From positions 1-9,325 of the forward strand of contig JABDKS010000958.1 in NCBI GenBank assembly GCA_013002105.1: a DNA stretch of 9,325 nt, read 5' to 3'. This DNA is from Pirellulaceae bacterium (GTDB lineage: Bacteria; Planctomycetota; Planctomycetia; Pirellulales; Pirellulaceae). Below the pieces are notes generated by a model. That model ran no database searches, had not been told where the DNA came from, and saw only the letters and a list, made by a program, of their open reading frames with translations. The position numbers and the translations under genes are program-made. Positions 6,810-9,325 of the stretch are shown here, piece by piece (position 1 is the stretch's first letter; each line of letters opens with the position of its first letter).

Positions 6810-6972
6810 GTCGCATGATTGATAACGGGGGCATCGAACCGATCGAACGATCTGAACAGGATCGCGTTTGACGAGCCTATGTTGGCATCGCCACGCGAGT
6901 CACATTGGTTTGCAGTTACTAACGCGTGAATCGATCGCGACACGACCGAAGTTGCATTGCGCAGGAATTAGT

Positions 6973-6994
6973 CCCAACGTCGACCAATGTTGGG
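6973..6994. promoter_or_regulatory. Inverted repeat upstream of the MFS operon promoter
   Basis: Arms CCCAAC (6973-6978) and GTTGGG (6989-6994) flank a 10-nt centre. It ends 32 bp before the proposed -35 hexamer, so it could be an activator or repressor site for the transporter-oxidoreductase operon. Arms of 6 bp are near what chance can give in a region this size. Confidence 0.25.
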
Positions 6995-7026
6995 ATGATC
7001 GGTGTAACGTATCGCGGTGACGGCGA

Positions 7027-7055
7027 TTGTTGGCTGCCGATGGCGTCGGTACAAT
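7027..7055 (+). promoter_or_regulatory. Probable sigma-70-like promoter of the MFS / oxidoreductase operon
   Basis: TTGTTG (7027-7032), a 17-bp spacer, then TACAAT (7050-7055, five of six matches to the -10 consensus). The -35 matches only in TTG. Predicted transcription start near 7062 gives a leader of about 39 nt before the ATG at 7101, which argues against the longer open frame that begins at 7017. Confidence 0.42.
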
Positions 7056-7100
7056 CAGGCCCAGTTCCGTCGCACCCCTTCTGTTGCCACGACCCGCTTT

Positions 7101-8585
7101 ATGAACCAGGACCTTGCCACGCGACAAAGATTCTGGTTGGTGTTGCTGCTGTTTCTGCACACGGTGAACACCTACATGGATCGCGTGTGCATTTCGGCGG
7201 CCAAGGGATCGATGCAAAACGACATCTCTGGTTTGGATGACCAGATGATGGGATATGTGTTCGGTATTTTTGCGATCGGCTACGCGTTATTCCAGATCCC
7301 AGCGGGTTGGTTCAGTGATCGTGCAGGTCCCCGCCTGGCGTTGACGATCGTTGTGATTATCTGGAGCATCTTCACGGCCTTGACCGGCGCAGTATTTACT
7401 GCCATCAGCCTATTGATTGTTCGGTTTTTGTTTGGCGTTGGTGAAGCGGGTGCGTATCCCGGCGCGACACGAGCTTTGTACAGTTGGCTGCCAGCGAAGG
7501 AGCGCGGCATCGGGCAGGGGATTTTTCATTCCGGTGCCCGTGTCGGCGCGGCTGCTTCGCTGGTCTTGATGCCTTGGTTGATCGATCAAATCGGTTGGCG
7601 AATGACGTTCGTTGCCAACGCCGGCTTGGGACTCGTGTGGGGTGTGGTTTGGTGGTTTTGGTATCGCGATGAACCGGGCGAACATGCCTCGGTCAACGAG
7701 GCGGAGTTGCAGCTGATTCGGCGTGGCATCGCAGAACAAAAGACGCCGTCCAGCTCCGTGCCATTCATTCAAATCGTGACCAGTGCCAACGTATTGCTGG
7801 CGATGTTTCAATACGCAGCCAGCAATATCACGTTCTTTATCAGCATCACTTGGTTGCAACCGTACGTACGCCAAACATGGGGTGACGAGTACGGGTATGT
7901 GGCGTCGTTGCCGCTGTTGGGCGGTGCGGTCGCGTTATGGTTGTCGGGGTACATGGTGACCTATTTGCACCGGCGGGGAATGCCGGTCCTGTCACGGCGA
8001 TTGCCGGCGATGCTGGGGTATTCCTTAGCGGCGGTGTCCTTGTTGTTGTGTACCCAGATGGTGCATAGCGAGTCGGTTTGGCCGTTCATCGCATGTTTTG
8101 GATTGGCGTTGTTTGGTGTCGAAATGACGCTCAGTCCCAGTTGGGCATTTTGTATGGACATTGGCGGCAGTCGCTCCGGAGCGGTCTCGGGCGCGATGAA
8201 CATGATCGGCAACATGGGTGCCGCGGTCAGTGCCGTCGTGTTTCCGTTTTTTGTCGCGAACGTCACGCTTCCGCTTTTTGCTCCCGAGACAGGTACTGCG
8301 GCATCGTTCTTTGTTTTTGCAGCGGCCATGAACGTGATGGCCGTTATCGCTTGGTCGTTCATGAATCCACTGCGTGAGGTCCGGCAGATTTCACCCGACG
8401 CGATGAAGTTGCGTATGGTTGCTTTCGCTGTCTTGATCGCTGTGGTCGTGTCGGCCTTGCTGTACACAAAGTTCCTGATGCCGGCGGCACCAAAGAAAGA
8501 GGAATCCAATCCGCCTGTTCCGGCCGTGATCGAAGACCCCCGTGATGCAAGTGAGGCGGGCGACGTCGAGGAATCAACGTTATGA
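7101..8585 (+). CDS. MFS transporter, anion:cation symporter (sugar-acid permease) type
   Basis: A 494-residue inner-membrane protein. TM1 (about 11-30) contains YMDRVCIS, as in hexuronate and galactonate permeases. The loop between TM2 and TM3 carries the MFS motif GWFSDRAGPR (69-78), and TM4-5 contain RFLFGVGEAGAYPGATR (108-124) and WLPAKERG (129-136), characteristic of the anion:cation symporter family. Twelve segments end near residue 421 (TM7-12 about 223-250, 262-289, 300-320, 326-346, 360-387, 398-421). A further hydrophobic stretch (438-458) and an acidic, Pro-rich tail (461-494) follow. Proton- or sodium-coupled uptake of a sugar acid or related anion is inferred from the family; the substrate cannot be read from sequence. 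ATG at 7101 is chosen because it gives the usual short N-terminus and sits downstream of the promoter; the frame is open back to a GTG at 7017. No clear Shine-Dalgarno precedes it. Its TGA overlaps the next gene's ATG. Confidence 0.9.
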   Translation: MNQDLATRQRFWLVLLLFLHTVNTYMDRVCISAAKGSMQNDISGLDDQMMGYVFGIFAIGYALFQIPAGWFSDRAGPRLALTIVVIIWSIFTALTGAVFTAISLLIVRFLFGVGEAGAYPGATRALYSWLPAKERGIGQGIFHSGARVGAAASLVLMPWLIDQIGWRMTFVANAGLGLVWGVVWWFWYRDEPGEHASVNEAELQLIRRGIAEQKTPSSSVPFIQIVTSANVLLAMFQYAASNITFFISITWLQPYVRQTWGDEYGYVASLPLLGGAVALWLSGYMVTYLHRRGMPVLSRRLPAMLGYSLAAVSLLLCTQMVHSESVWPFIACFGLALFGVEMTLSPSWAFCMDIGGSRSGAVSGAMNMIGNMGAAVSAVVFPFFVANVTLPLFAPETGTAASFFVFAAAMNVMAVIAWSFMNPLREVRQISPDAMKLRMVAFAVLIAVVVSALLYTKFLMPAAPKKEESNPPVPAVIEDPRDASEAGDVEESTL

Positions 8586-9325
8586 GCCAAACTAAGGTTG
8601 TGGCGGTGGGAGCGGGATACTTCAGTCAATTTCATTTTGATGGATGGTCGCGAATCGAGGACGTCGATTTCGCCGCTATCTGTGATCTCGATTGCGACAA
8701 GGCAGCGGATGCGGCGAAGCAATTTGGTGTAAAAAATTCGTATAGCGATTTTGCAGAGATGTTGGATGCCGAAAAGCCCGATGCCGTCGACATCATCACC
8801 CGACCCGACTCGCACCTGGAATTGACTCGCCTGGCGGTTGAGCGCGGAATTGCGGTGATTTGTCAAAAACCACTCGCGCCGACGTTCGCGCAGTCCAAGC
8901 AATTAGTGCAACTTAGCATCGACGCACAGGTGCCGTTGATGGTGCACGAGAACTTTCGCTTTCAGCCGTGGTACCGAGAGATCAAACGCATGCTCGATGA
9001 CCATGTCGTCGGGAGCCGATTGCACACCATTTCGTTTCGGTGTCGCACCGGGGACGGTTGGGCAGCCGATGCCTACTTGGCACGGCAACCCTACTTTCGC
9101 ACGATGCCCCGTCTGTTGATTTTCGAAACCGGCGTGCATTTCATCGACACATTTCGATTTCTCGGAGGCGAAATCGACGGCGTGTACGCGTCGTTGCGCA
9201 AATTGAATCCAGACATCGCCGGTGAGGACGCTGCCATTGTGATGTTCGATTTTGCCGACGGTGGGCAAGCGCTCTGGGATGCCAATCGTTACAACGAACC
9301 CAACGTCGATGACCCACGTTACACG
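8582..9325 (+). CDS. Gfo/Idh/MocA-family oxidoreductase, N-terminal 248 residues (truncated by window edge)
   Basis: The frame is open to the right edge, giving 248 of an expected roughly 350-400 residues. The N-terminal Rossmann strand and turn KVVAVGAGYFSQFH (5-18) has Gly10 and Gly12, with Ser15 where a third small residue usually sits. ICDLD (33-37) ends the second strand, with an acidic residue expected to bind the NAD ribose. CQKPLAP (94-100) replaces the common EKP; Lys96 is the conserved catalytic or cofactor-contacting residue. HENFRFQPWY (122-131) and ETGVHFIDTFRFLGG (182-196) follow, with His186 and Asp189 in the usual catalytic positions. NAD(P)-dependent oxidation or reduction of a sugar or cyclitol in the cytoplasm is inferred. 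The ATG overlaps the MFS stop (ATGA), and GAGGAA (8568-8573) lies 8 nt upstream, indicating coupled translation; the substrate is probably what the transporter brings in. Confidence 0.92.
   Translation, partial: MSQTKVVAVGAGYFSQFHFDGWSRIEDVDFAAICDLDCDKAADAAKQFGVKNSYSDFAEMLDAEKPDAVDIITRPDSHLELTRLAVERGIAVICQKPLAPTFAQSKQLVQLSIDAQVPLMVHENFRFQPWYREIKRMLDDHVVGSRLHTISFRCRTGDGWAADAYLARQPYFRTMPRLLIFETGVHFIDTFRFLGGEIDGVYASLRKLNPDIAGEDAAIVMFDFADGGQALWDANRYNEPNVDDPRYT

Larger units (their letters stand above)
6098..7100. other. About 1 kb without a convincing gene, rich in repeats and palindromes
   Basis: This stretch separates the divergent unknown gene (minus) and the MFS operon (plus). Short open frames exist on the minus strand, chiefly 6460-6678 and 6291-6560, in two different frames that overlap each other. 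Neither has a Shine-Dalgarno or a recognisable domain, although the second has fairly gene-like codon use (it contains EFKGVDEICDANFDGPK). They could be remnants of a decayed gene or translations of a dispersed intergenic repeat. The rest holds the inverted repeats, the degenerate direct-repeat patch and the promoter listed separately. No tRNA or recognisable structured RNA was seen. Confidence 0.6.

Noticed and set aside
7017..7100. Longer N-terminus of the MFS protein from GTG at 7017
   Set aside because: The proposed promoter (7027-7055) lies inside this extension, and the added residues are Arg-rich and unlike family N-termini.
7961..8902. Minus-strand open frame of 313 codons
   Set aside because: It is antisense to the MFS C-terminus and the oxidoreductase N-terminus. 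The composition is that of a mirror frame and no domain is seen.
1..9325. CRISPR array, transposase, phage or toxin-antitoxin module
   Set aside because: No regularly spaced repeat array, transposase motif, or paired small toxin and antitoxin frames were seen on either strand.

Overview
The window looks like a chromosomal segment of a planctomycete, most likely a Rhodopirellula-like member of the Pirellulaceae. This is inferred from gene content: a secreted PQQ-type dehydrogenase fused to several c-type heme domains, including a C-terminal heme domain of the Pirellula/Verrucomicrobium type; a secreted PQQ-like beta-propeller beginning with the typical W-x-x-F-R-G-x-x-x-D-G motif; and a Gfo/Idh/MocA oxidoreductase coupled to an MFS symporter. 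Moderate GC and loosely packed genes with weak Shine-Dalgarno sites also fit. No rRNA, tRNA, CRISPR array, transposase or phage gene was seen.

Left part (1-3706, minus strand): the N-terminal 167 residues of a metallo-beta-lactamase-fold protein (beta-CASP / RNA exonuclease type) run off the left edge. Upstream of it, on the same strand, is a 994-residue three-heme PQQ-sugar-dehydrogenase-like protein that begins with TTG. Centre (3820-5563, plus strand): a YkgJ-type cysteine-cluster protein, also without an ATG start, is followed after 85 bp by a secreted 426-residue PQQ-like beta-propeller. Between that gene and a convergent 113-residue unknown protein (5756-6097, minus) lie two near-identical 27-bp palindromic repeats.

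From 6098 to 7100 there is about 1 kb without a convincing gene. It is rich in inverted and degenerate direct repeats: two hairpins just upstream of the small unknown gene, a set of competing hairpins near 6370-6405, and a GGCGACTGGC-like repeat patch at 6736-6809. It ends with a plausible promoter for the right-hand operon.

Right part (7101-9325, plus strand): an MFS transporter of the anion:cation symporter type, with an extra C-terminal membrane segment and an acidic tail, overlaps by ATGA a Gfo/Idh/MocA oxidoreductase that runs off the right edge. The two are probably co-translated for import and oxidation of a sugar or sugar-acid derivative. Together with the periplasmic dehydrogenase, the window suggests carbohydrate oxidation, but the three transcription units need not be functionally linked. 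I found no convincing evidence for a wholly new multi-gene system. The most unusual items are the three-heme dehydrogenase fusion and the structured non-coding kilobase.
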